64,000 nucleotides of DNA, taken from assembly GCA_032158295.1 (NCBI GenBank), contig CM063258.1:12251703-12315702 (forward strand). The letters run 5' to 3'. The position numbers were made by a program, and so were the translations under genes. The notes beneath the pieces were generated by a model that had not been told where the DNA came from, did no database searches, and saw only the letters and a program-made list of their open reading frames with translations. This DNA is from Pycnopodia helianthoides (lineage: Eukaryota; Echinodermata; Asteroidea; Forcipulatida; Asteriidae). Each line of letters begins with the position of its first letter. Positions within the stretch are counted from its first letter, which is position 1. This document shows positions 59,301-64,000 of the stretch, piece after piece.

Positions 59301-59718
59301 ATTTAAATACTAAATGATGTGTAAAACTTGAATATGTTGGGTAGAAGTTTCATGCATACTTGAACAGTTTTAGGAGCCTTGGGTGGCCACCTACATGAAC
59401 ATATACAGGTCCATTGCTTTAACATGTAACAGAAGCACAATTGTACATTTTAACACTTCAAAACGTTTAAATACATGTCATGCATGTGAGACACTTTATC
59501 CAAGTATATTGAAATACTAATAATTGAAATCGATTATATTAACAATTGTTTTTCAATTTGTATAATTTGTTTTGGAACTGGATCATAGGTCAGTTGTGTC
59601 TATGCAAGATTTAGAATCAACATTGATTTATTCACTAAAGCATGAGGTTGGTCTACAGAGTGTTATTAGTGCACAGGCATTGGAGGCACTCAAGGCATAC
59701 ATTCAAGTTTTAAACAAA
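38064..59718 (+). CDS. QSOX: Quiescin sulfhydryl oxidase (QSOX), nine exons, 3' end outside window
   Basis: QSOX enzymes make protein disulfides in the secretory pathway: a thioredoxin-type CxxC takes electrons from substrate thiols and passes them to an FAD-bound ERV/ALR domain and then to O2, giving H2O2. Exons seen: 38064-38304, 44386-44486, 46966-47011, 47643-47745, 52814-52913, 53219-53370, 58637-58713, 58949-59096, 59589-59718. All junctions are GT..AG and phases join without a break (366 codons). Residues 1-18 are a hydrophobic signal peptide; WCGHC is at 61-65; NxS/T glycosylation sites are at N29, N39 and N78. Exons 2-3 finish the first thioredoxin fold (GFPTLR then LFRALQKNGTG, as in the family). 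Exons 5-6 give the second thioredoxin-like domain, with no CxxC. Exons 7-9 give the helix-rich region (DLESTLIYSLKHEVG). The ERV domain is absent, so the gene continues beyond 64000. Promoter and 5' UTR were not identified. QSOX1 versus QSOX2 cannot be decided. Confidence 0.93.
39236..39334. other. 99-bp cruciform / three-way-junction sequence in QSOX intron 1
   Basis: The outer stem is gtgaacttatt (39236-39246) with aataagttcac (39324-39334), perfect. Inside is a near-perfect palindrome, catagagaaaggacagaga (39251-39269), one central c, then its exact reverse complement (39271-39289). A second hairpin is atgtatctcc (39294-39303) with ggagatacat (39313-39322). All three stems are perfect and together form a three-way junction. 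Confidence 0.9.
39862..40666. mobile_element. Non-autonomous DNA transposon with inverted ends of about 180 bp
   Basis: The left arm 39862-40052 starts atgcgccgtatttttgaccg and ends aacggctcctt. The right arm 40490-40666 is its inverted copy, with a gap of about 14 bp and substitutions. The spacer of about 440 bp has no recognised coding content. A target duplication is not clear (AT or ATT possible). Lies in QSOX intron 1. Confidence 0.8.
40793..41165 (+). mobile_element. tRNA-Leu-type SINE with LINE-like 3' tail
   Basis: The head has an A box (gtggccgagctgttaaga) and a B box (gggttcgagtcccag) with a long variable arm, as in tRNA-Leu/Ser. The body includes 'ctgagcaagacacttaac' and 'acccaggggtaaaatgggta'. 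The tail (caagcgctttgggacgccct ... aagcgctttataaa ... attattatta) matches the 3' ends of CR1/L2-type LINEs, which would supply reverse transcription. It is in sense with QSOX intron 1. Confidence 0.9.
41166..42239. other. No recognisable gene in this part of QSOX intron 1
   Basis: Frames up to 80 codons on both strands (41833-42075 minus, 41894-42085 plus), no domain recognised. Confidence 0.4.
42240..42910. repeat. Dispersed repeat family, copy 2
   Basis: Same ordered blocks as 6290-6870: 'tacatctggtcaaaacc', 'gaccacccaaag', 'cataactcctgaac.acacatt', and 'gacttccggttcaaacc' repeated at about 42700 and 42865. In QSOX intron 1. Confidence 0.75.
42911..44320. repeat. Degenerate repeats with palindromic GATGACGTCATC and GTCACGTGAC motifs
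   Basis: Blocks of the type 'gatgacgtcatca..tgtcacgtgacatca...taaaggt(g/a)ca' recur at about 43294, 43600, 43768 and 44085, with period near 160-310 bp and much divergence. This looks like continued decay of the dispersed family just before. The palindromes match CRE (TGACGTCA) and E-box (CACGTG) sites, but regulation is not shown. Confidence 0.6.
44386..44486 (+). CDS. QSOX: QSOX exon 2: first thioredoxin domain, continued
   Basis: Acceptor ttcag at 44381-44385 and donor gtaagt at 44487. The peptide GWQSIARVGAVNCANQ, then a segment with ICREN, then GFPTLR, matches the QSOX segment with the conserved 'DCA..N..VCR' pattern and the cis-proline motif GFPT. It enters in phase 1 and leaves in phase 0. 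Confidence 0.93.
45297..45672. repeat. 10-bp minisatellite (tgtgggtgcg)n in QSOX intron 2
   Basis: About 37 copies with variants tgtgggtgca, tgtgggtgct and tgtgggtgcc grouped in runs. Ends in a short catg repeat (45667-45682). Long Val/Cys/Gly-rich frames on the plus strand and Thr/His/Pro-rich frames on the minus strand are artefacts of the stop-free unit. Confidence 0.95.
45700..46268. repeat. 146-bp tandem repeat, four diverged copies
   Basis: Each copy has 'tcaact..aaacttggtttgtg', 'cctattgtttttggaccc', 'aggtcattatggctaaaaca' and 'gagcaataactc'. Copy starts are near 45707, 45855, 46002 and 46149. The oldest-looking copy is next to the 10-bp minisatellite. Non-coding, QSOX intron 2. Confidence 0.88.
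46271..46350. other. Long imperfect hairpin
   Basis: Perfect inner stem AATACCTGCTACA (46301-46313) with TGTAGCAGGTATT (46318-46330) and a 4-nt loop. Outer pairing is ctgaatc (46271) with gattcag (46344-46350), plus agcaaa/tttgct. The size and shape are like a small foldback or a precursor hairpin. It directly follows the tandem repeats. Confidence 0.75.
46966..47011 (+). CDS. QSOX: QSOX exon 3: short 46-nt exon
   Basis: The acceptor is the AG at 46964-46965 after a pyrimidine-rich stretch, and the donor is gtatgt at 47012. It encodes LFRALQKNGTGDVSK plus one base, equivalent to the family's FFKAFxKNGSG segment. A nearby alternative acceptor at 46971-46973 would put a stop in frame, which decides the upstream site. 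Confidence 0.85.
47227..47336. repeat. 55-bp tandem duplication in QSOX intron 3
   Basis: Copies at 47227-47281 and 47282-47336, each with catgaatgatggcgttt and gggggcggtcatgcccagtt; they differ by small indels. Confidence 0.88.
47643..47745 (+). CDS. QSOX: QSOX exon 4: end of first thioredoxin domain and linker
   Basis: Encodes GPRDVIQLRHALIDHITKHS, then DYKPSYWPRLAPVG. The family has the same layout: 'LR..LI..LE.H...WPPACPPLEP'. Acceptor gaag at 47639-47642; donor gtaaaa at 47746; leaves in phase 2. Confidence 0.9.
48358..48830 (-). pseudogene. LINE 3' fragment (CR1/L2-like), antisense in QSOX intron 4
   Basis: The 3' end is an aat/att microsatellite at 48358-48374 next to 'tatataccgctc' (minus: gagcggtatata). 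Minus-strand coding: LALIIFKCMNDSAPYYLQSL, then SLYTHICW and frames with FSHSGPVIWNSLPSNVRASP and FKKRLKTFLF. These are the final block of CR1/L2-type ORF2. The frame is broken between about 48700 and 48720, so it is a 5'-truncated dead copy. Confidence 0.85.
48831..50309. other. No recognisable gene in this part of QSOX intron 4
   Basis: Frames up to about 100 codons (49095-49394) without a recognised domain. Confidence 0.4.
50316..50420. repeat. Short palindromic repeat, copy 1
   Basis: 'ctaatctttggcttataagc' followed by 'gatgtacaagccgca' resembles 52473-52572. The closing inverted arm is weaker here (tgtataagccac). Confidence 0.55.
50575..51222. repeat. Repeat with short inverted ends (aaggttctgtttccg)
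   Basis: The left end 'aaggttctgtttccg...agggtcggtaggtcgg' (50578) is partly inverted at 51181-51220 (agggtcggtcgggga...ggaaacacaacccttatt). Similarity is limited to about 20 bp plus the GGTCGG block. Interior has GC-rich stretches with 'gcgcaa' motifs; no coding. Confidence 0.45.
51831..52200. repeat. Direct duplication of about 200 bp with embedded palindromes
   Basis: 'tttgtgtcccactcataag' to 'ttttgtcaacgttaacaaa' occurs at 51831-51956 and again at about 52034-52166. Just after copy 1 are a perfect palindrome AAATAACACTAC/G/GTAGTGTTATTT (51954-51978) and a hairpin GTCACCATGCG/CGCATGGTGAC (51979-51989, 52005-52015). Confidence 0.8.
52473..52572. mobile_element. 100-bp MITE-like palindrome
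   Basis: Ends ttggcttataag and cttataagccaa are inverted. The interior has gatgtacaatccgca, shared in direct orientation with copy 1 at 50341. The right end continues agattacggtacatgtg. Confidence 0.6.
52814..52913 (+). CDS. QSOX: QSOX exon 5: second thioredoxin-like domain
   Basis: Acceptor gacag ends at 52813; donor gtgaga at 52914. The peptide IKWLLEDFARNTKPGIKFVA, then TVVEDAESYAGRE, lines up with the start of the second, CxxC-less thioredoxin domain. Phases 2 in and 0 out fit both neighbours. Confidence 0.88.
53219..53370 (+). CDS. QSOX: QSOX exon 6: second thioredoxin-like domain, continued
   Basis: Acceptor ccatttag ends at 53218; donor gtaagt at 53371. Encodes LILDMTERTDVMVVRVLQQD, then a short segment to LTRLPSLLVLKQNEEPKELLY. 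The strand VMVVRVL and the 'LPSLLVL' cis-proline strand are typical of this domain. Confidence 0.88.
53371..56089. other. QSOX intron 6, left part; unrecognised coding-like stretch 54640-55243
   Basis: Around 54640-54806 the plus strand reads TVLSVHSFKIDDRAETEREF, then KLEKALYYRKNQHCGSEISH. At 54838-54974 and 55018-55242 there are further polar, Lys/Glu/Asn-rich frames (NIKELRELQKQIKCQNLYGN). The frames are interrupted and could be a decayed retroposed or retrotransposon ORF. I do not recognise a family. The rest of the stretch shows nothing. Confidence 0.35.
56090..58227 (+). mobile_element. 5'-truncated CR1/L2-like LINE, sense in QSOX intron 6
   Basis: Starts about 56090 within ORF2 and ends at an att microsatellite (about 58206-58227) after 'aagtgctatataaatgttaa', the usual 3' end of this group. 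It keeps the region upstream of the reverse transcriptase, the reverse transcriptase domain and the C-terminal block, with one stop and at least one frameshift. The endonuclease domain is missing. Confidence 0.92.
56094..58159 (+). pseudogene. LINE ORF2 reverse transcriptase, inactivated
   Basis: The open piece 56165-57412 is 415 codons and extends upstream in frame to about 56094 (LADQYITVLRQLLDKHAPV). Reverse transcriptase motifs in order: YRPIANL, VLERV, QSAYHRFHSTETALL, LLDFSSAFDTIDH, GVPQGSVLGPL, then YANDTQLYL. The catalytic YADD is changed to YAND (AAT at 57320-57322), which should abolish activity. A TAG at 57410-57412 follows DVQG, then the same frame resumes (LLINCTKTEVLHI ... RDLGVILDNNLHLDSHIRKI) to about 57795. 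There a frameshift breaks the 'QNSAARLV...' block. The last piece ends at 58157-58159 with SLWNNLPLNIQ and FKSLLMTHLFVI. Clade assignment to CR1/L2 is by motif memory. Confidence 0.9.
58349..58429 (-). other. tRNA-like sequence, minus strand, probable SINE head or tRNA pseudogene
   Basis: The minus strand starts GCTCAGGTTGGCTTAATGGT and ends ACATGAGC, so the first five and last five bases pair (GCTCA/TGAGC). It has an A-box-like TGGCTTAATGG, an anticodon-arm-like CCTAG/CTAGG stem, and a B-box-like GGTTTGAATCC. The variable arm is long. No proper 7-bp acceptor stem, so a functional tRNA gene is unlikely. Confidence 0.5.
58637..58713 (+). CDS. QSOX: QSOX exon 7: end of second thioredoxin-like domain
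   Basis: Acceptor cctttcag ends at 58636; donor gtaagt at 58714. Encodes SKTRESMFSSLQAYLNQSLL then ELKNK. It joins in phase to exon 6 across a 5.3-kb intron that holds a LINE in the sense direction. Confidence 0.85.
58949..59096 (+). CDS. QSOX: QSOX exon 8: variable linker
   Basis: Starts after gcaagcag (58941-58948); an acceptor three bases upstream (start 58946) is equally in phase and would add one residue. Encodes DQSVASSNLVAIDERNHRGS, then a charged segment ending FPTKPLK. Donor gtgcct at 59097 is weak but keeps frame with exon 9. The segment is poorly conserved in the family, so support comes mainly from phase and splice sites. Confidence 0.75.
59589..59718 (+). CDS. QSOX: QSOX exon 9: start of helix-rich region
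   Basis: Acceptor gatcatag ends at 59588; donor gtgagt at 59719. Encodes SVVSMQDLESTLIYSLKHEV, then GLQSVISAQALEALKAYIQV and LNK. This is the conserved QSOX block 'YMADLESALHYILRIEV' followed by 'L..L..FV.VL.K'. It is the strongest evidence for QSOX after the WCGHC exon. The next exon, expected to begin near a 'YFPGR' motif, was not found before 64000. Confidence 0.93.
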
Positions 59719-59912
59719 GTGAGTACATAAATTCATATTAGAATAATAGGTTGTTGATAGTTGAATGAAGGCATCTACATGTTCCACTAAACAAAGGCAT
59801 ATAATTGTTGCCTCTTGTATTCTTGTTGGGTATACCACTGGCCCCACATAAAAGCAGTCTTTCTCCATTAGGCTGTAAAAAGAGCAAGTGTTACTACGGA
59901 GCACTTAAAGGG
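59719..59912. other. Start of QSOX intron 9
   Basis: Nothing recognised before the antisense LINE. Confidence 0.5.
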
Positions 59913-61740
59913 ACATATAATAATAATAATAACAATAATAATAATAAAACATTTATATAGCGCCAAAACCATTTAAAAGACAAATGCTCACAGGCGCTTT
60001 ACATGAAATGCAAGAATTTAAAATACAGGAGCAGCATATAAAAACACTAGTAGAAGCCAAAAATCTGGACCAGCCAGTACAGGAAATCATCAAAAAGCAT
60101 TTAAAAAATAAGTGAAAACATGCCAACATTAATAATATAGGTTTTCTCGGTCAATTTCAGCAAATGAGCAGCCAATTAAACCACTGCGCCATTCTATTTC
60201 GCGCGAAATCGAATGCTTCTGAATAGGGTCATAATAAAGATCCCCCCAAAAATTCAAGAAATGAATAAAGAAGAAAACAAAGAAGAAGAAAAATCTAATA
60301 GGTCCCATGTAAAATCTACAGGAAACATAAATAAAGAAAAATATGGTTTGCCTGAATTAAAGTGAAGATACGAAACAGTTGCCTATAGTACTGTTTTTTA
60401 TTCGCATTTCTTTATCTTACTTATTTGAATTCTCATTTAGCGAAATTGATTGCCTCTTTACGAAATTGAAAAAAATAAATCAGTAAAAATTTCCAGTCGA
60501 ACCAGCTTTGCTAAAACGAATGATGATTGTGCGTCACGAAAATGAATGCCGATATGCTCAATTGAGCAAAGTGCTAAAGGAATGTGAATGCCTCAAAACG
60601 AAATTGAATGCCCAAAATTTGAATTTGAAACGCAGTAAAAACTGGACAGGCAAAATAGCTTTAATTGGAACGCACGAAAATTAAATTGGCTGCTCATTTG
60701 CCGAATTTGACCGAGAAAACCTATAATAATAAACAATCAGTTAACAAATCAATTAACCAGCCAACCAATTAACTAATAAATCAATGCATCGACCAAAACA
60801 ATCAATCATCAATCAAGCGAGCAAAAACGATCAATAATCAATCAACCAATTAAGTAATTATAAAACGCCATCCAGTGCAATAAAATAAACCAAAAAGCAT
60901 TTTTAAAGGAAGATATGACAGGCCTTCATCAAAAAGTCCTGCAAGATTAAAGTTAGTTAACTAGCTAACAATCAATTAAAACCAGAAATAGTGACACTAC
61001 TTGCAGAAAGCCTCTGGAAACAGATGAGTCTTTAGCCCAGACTTCAAACTATTGAGTGAGTCTACTTCTCTGAGGTATACATTGAGCTGATTCCACAAAG
61101 TAGGAGCAATGGCGGAAAAAGATCTATCACCAAAAGTACACAATCTAGTATTTGAACACTGCAGTCTAGTTTTATCAGAGGAGGCTCGTGTGATTCTAGA
61201 TAATGTTCAACTAGTAGTATGCACAAGTTCACTCAAGTAGTGGGGTGCTAAACCATTTAAACATTTAAAAACTAATAAACACACTTTATAGATAATTCTG
61301 AATTTCACCGGGAGCCAATGTAATCTCATAAGCACAGGGGTAATGTGATCAAATTTTCTAGTACCAGTGAGCATTCTAGCCGCAGTTTTGGACCCGTTGC
61401 AAAGGTGCAAGTGTAGATTGTGGCAGACCTGCGAGTAAGGCGTTATAATAGTCGATCCTAGATATAACAAGCATTGTAGTAATTTGTTCAGTGACATGAA
61501 AATTCAGATACTGTTTAATCTGACTAATATTATGCAAATGGTAGAATGCATTACGAGAAACCTTGCGGATATGGGCTTGCATGTTCAAGTTGCAGTCAAA
61601 TACAACACCAAGGTTCTTAAGTTCGGTAGTAGGTGTGACAAAACTATTCCCAATTTGTATATTGAGAGTGGTGAGTTTCTTAAGGTTGACTGGTGTACCA
61701 ATTACAAGCACCTCAGTCTTGTCCGCGTTAAGTTTCATAA
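59913..61740 (-). mobile_element. Second 5'-truncated CR1/L2-like LINE, antisense in QSOX intron 9
   Basis: The minus-strand 3' end is at 59918-59944 (ata/aat repeats), next to 'gcgctatataaatg' as reverse complement of 59945-59965. Coding lies at 61207-61740 in two frames: MKLNADKTEVLVIG, LKNLGVVFDCNLNMQAHIRK, SRIDYYNALLAGLPQSTLAP, then ARMLTGTRKFDHITPVLMRL and HWLPVKFRIIYK. Only the C-terminal part of ORF2 remains. A MITE (60137-60725) sits in its 3' untranslated part. Confidence 0.88.
60137..60725. mobile_element. 589-bp MITE nested in the LINE
   Basis: The inverted ends are about 40 bp: ATAGGTTTTCTCGGTCAA.TT and then GCAAATGAGCAGCCAATT on both sides, with few differences. The flanks are 'aataat' on both sides (60131-60136 and 60726-60731), a possible 6-bp target duplication or a coincidence of AT-rich flanks; a TA duplication fits as well. 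The interior has no coding; it repeats 'aaat..gaatgc' motifs. Nesting shows it is younger than the LINE. Confidence 0.85.
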
Positions 61741-62345
61741 CTTAACAGTAGTAGTTGTTACGCCATTTAAAGATGGCCGCCGTCGTCCAACGATCACAGC
61801 GATCCCGCCGTCACCATTGATGTTTGTGTGACAACAGGTTTTAATGATGAGCTGTTCTCCATGACGTAACCGACGTGTCGGTGGTTTAGGGCAGAGATTT
61901 AGCTTACGTAAGGTAGTAAAAACATCACGAGGGAGCCTTACTGTTTTGTTGCTGAAGCTCTGGAAATAACAAAGTTGAGTCGCCAAGTACATCCACCGCA
62001 TTTTAGTGCCAAGTCGTGCCGTGGATTAAGAGTACTTGGAGTATGCGTTTCACGCTAAACGGCTGAATGAGCACCGTACAGTTAAGCGTAAAGCACAGCG
62101 GTACAACTGCCTCCAAAGGTGACGAGAAAAAATCAGTCAAAATCAGCAGAAGACGAAGGAATTTTCTCATCCAATTGGCACACGAGCAACAGGAAGCATT
62201 AATAAAAACACGAGCACAATACATTAAAAATAGTCAAAATAGTAAAAAATACTGGCAAAAATGCAGGAGCTACTCAAATAGCACTCAACTCGCACAACAG
62301 CTACATGTACATGTTACATATGATGGGGGGAAACAAAATTTCACT
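61741..62345. other. No recognisable gene
   Basis: A 93-codon plus-strand frame at 62067-62348 is Lys/Arg/Gln-rich with no recognised domain. It lies upstream of the AT-rich repeat region. Confidence 0.4.
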
Positions 62346-62349
62346 TGAA

Positions 62350-62970
62350 ATGATTCTGTGCACTCAAAATAAAGTTATTTTGTGTGCTTGAAATAAAATA
62401 TTCCGAGGGCTCAAAATAATTTTGTGTACTCTGAATAAATTATTTTATCCACTCCTGAGTATTTTGAACACTCAAAATCATTTGTGCACTCAAAATCATG
62501 CGTTCAAAATAAACTATCTCATGAGTTGCACACACAATGTAGAAATCAGTTTGCGCACTCAAAGATAATTTATTTTGTACACTCCATATCATTTCACCAC
62601 AAAATTATTTCAAGTGTTTGAAAAATATATTTTTTTTTTCGATCAAAATCATAATTTATTTCATAAGCTCAAATCAATTTATGCATTCAAAATAAATTAG
62701 TTCATCCACTCAAAATCATTTTGTAGGATCAAAATCATTTCGTGCTCACTTATTTCATACAATCAAAATGATTTTGAGTAACCAAAACGATTTAGAGTGG
62801 ACAAAATAAAATATATTTTGAGTGAGTGAAATGATTTTAAGTGAGTGAAATAGTTTATTTTGCCACACACACACAAATTATTTTGAGCACACAAGCCAAT
62901 TTATTTTGAGTGAACAAAATGATTTTGTGAGGATGAAATGATATGGAGCGCACGAAATGAAGAACTTAAA
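62350..62970. repeat. Degenerate 'cactcaaaat' repeats switching orientation near 62760
   Basis: About 15 copies of ctcaaaat(a/c)a-type motifs, spaced 20-30 bp, run from 62350 to about 62760 (for example cactcaaaatcattt). From there to 62970 the motif appears in inverted form (attttgagtgaacaaaatga). The whole is a loose, long inverted repeat without coding potential. Confidence 0.7.
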
Positions 62971-63410
62971 TTAATTCTGTAGTTATTTTGTTTATTACAT
63001 GTTCTTTTAGGGGGGCTGTATGTGACAACCTCATTGGCATTTGACTATTTTATGGTTTCCTTGTTGAAGCATTATTTGTTGTTCATAATTACCTATTATG
63101 ACCTACTCGTATATATAAAGAAATATCAGCCCTGATCCATAAACTACTATTTGAACTAAACAATTCACTGGTGAAACAAATTCAGTCTTAAAAATACAAG
63201 GTTCTCAAAAAGGTATCATATTTTCCTAACTGTAATAATACTGTATTATGAGATTTGCTTATACTCCAAGTTATTCAAACCAGTGTGGCTCAGCTCTGTG
63301 AATGCCCCTCTGAGTTTTGACCTCACTCTCTTCTGGAGAACTTCTCTTGAGCTGATTTCCATCCAGATGGACTAATTTCTTCATCAATCATTGTCAACAC
63401 TTTGATGGTC

Positions 63411-63650
63411 CCACAAACTGCTGCTTTCTGACATTTTGATGTTCCCATGAACTGCTGCTTTCTGACATTTTGATGTTCCCATGAACTGCTGCTTTCTGAC
63501 ATTTTGATGTTCCCATGAACTGCTGCTTTCTGACATTTTGATGTTCCCATGAACTGCTGCTTTCTGACATTTTGATGTTCCCATGAACTGCTGCTTTCTG
63601 ACATTTTGATGTTCCCATGAACTGCTGCTTTCTGAACATTTTGACCGGCC
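63411..63650. repeat. 34-bp tandem array, about seven copies, in QSOX intron 9
   Basis: Unit catgaactgctgctttctga then cattttgatgttcc. Copies are identical apart from the edges (first copy ccacaaactg, last tctgaacatt). Because 34 is 1 modulo 3, frames with KQQFMGTSKCQ are repeat artefacts. Confidence 0.95.
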
Positions 63651-64000
63651 TTTCGTTTCAGAGATATGCTTTTTATCAATTTTTTTGCAAATAAAATACA
63701 CAATTGTGTGTGTGGTGAATAAAATAAGTCTGTAATGTAACGTCACAGTGTTGTTTTGATTAGGGGCTTTTCCTGAAACTCTTCGTTTTTTCCCAGCGTG
63801 ACACTGATTAAAATCATTAAATTTTTTACATTATGATGACATTTTTATTGGGTCTTAGTCGTATATGTAATCATTAAGCACTTGTTCACCTTTCTATAAC
63901 AAAAGAATATAAATGTTAATTTCGTTCAAATTGATGTTTAAAGGAACTCTACAGAATTGGCTTTTGCTAACAAAACAGTTGCTGGCAGTGTAAGCACTTT
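63651..64000. other. Right edge, QSOX intron 9; no exon called
   Basis: The next QSOX exon should begin close to a YFPGR-like motif. No such sequence is seen to the end of the window. Confidence 0.5.

Noticed and set aside
63323..63746. Minus-strand repeat protein with KQQFMGTSKCQ units
   Set aside because: Translation of a 34-bp tandem repeat in three frames; no supporting gene structure.
63955..63995. Possible QSOX exon 10 (after ctctacag: NWLLLTKQLLAV)
   Set aside because: It meets a stop after 12 codons and lacks the YFPGR-type start expected after exon 9.

Overview
This window is animal nuclear DNA. It has spliced genes with GT..AG introns, non-LTR retrotransposons, tRNA-derived SINEs, THAP-domain DNA transposons, satellites and minisatellites, and no bacterial gene layout. 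The repeat types (CR1/L2-like LINEs ending in ATT repeats, a tRNA-Leu-type SINE with a LINE-like tail, Kolobok- and P-like elements, frequent 'aggccta' motifs) suggest a marine invertebrate, plausibly an echinoderm or other invertebrate deuterostome. The species call is inference.

The one clear host gene is on the right: a plus-strand quiescin sulfhydryl oxidase (QSOX). Nine coding exons between 38064 and 59718 keep reading phase across every junction (1098 nt, 366 codons). They encode a signal peptide, a thioredoxin domain with WCGHC, a second redox-inactive thioredoxin-like domain and the start of the helix-rich region. The FAD-binding ERV/ALR domain must lie beyond the right edge. Its introns are packed with mobile elements and tandem repeats.

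Layout. 1-10 kb: non-coding, with a four-copy hairpin repeat (301-540), a MITE-like inverted repeat, a 61-bp tandem array, a 722-bp Kolobok-like element with TTAA target duplications and a broken THAP exon (5545-6266), and a 31-bp minisatellite. 10.7-14 kb: a 2.3-kb G-rich 19-bp minisatellite and a 7-bp microsatellite. 15.7-28.6 kb: a 76-bp satellite of about 120 monomers, split by a 3709-bp insertion (22884-26592). That insertion has CACT-type terminal inverted repeats, subterminal 'actaatta' repeats and a small spliced gene. 28.6-30 kb: foldback repeats. 30.5-34.8 kb: a DNA transposon with long inverted ends and a frameshifted gene that looks like a FEN/XPG/PIN-type nuclease with a C-terminal cysteine-rich CXC segment. 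35.06-36.95 kb: a P-like transposon with a perfect 8-bp target duplication, internal inverted repeats and a spliced, broken THAP domain. 38-64 kb: QSOX with intronic repeats, including a 99-bp sequence that can fold as a perfect three-way junction (39236-39334).

The strongest unusual items are the CACT-ended element inside the satellite, the nuclease-plus-CXC transposon gene, the two THAP transposons, the three-way-junction palindrome, and a gradient of small indels inside the long arrays that looks like unpolished long-read assembly. Nothing here is a CRISPR array or a prokaryotic operon.
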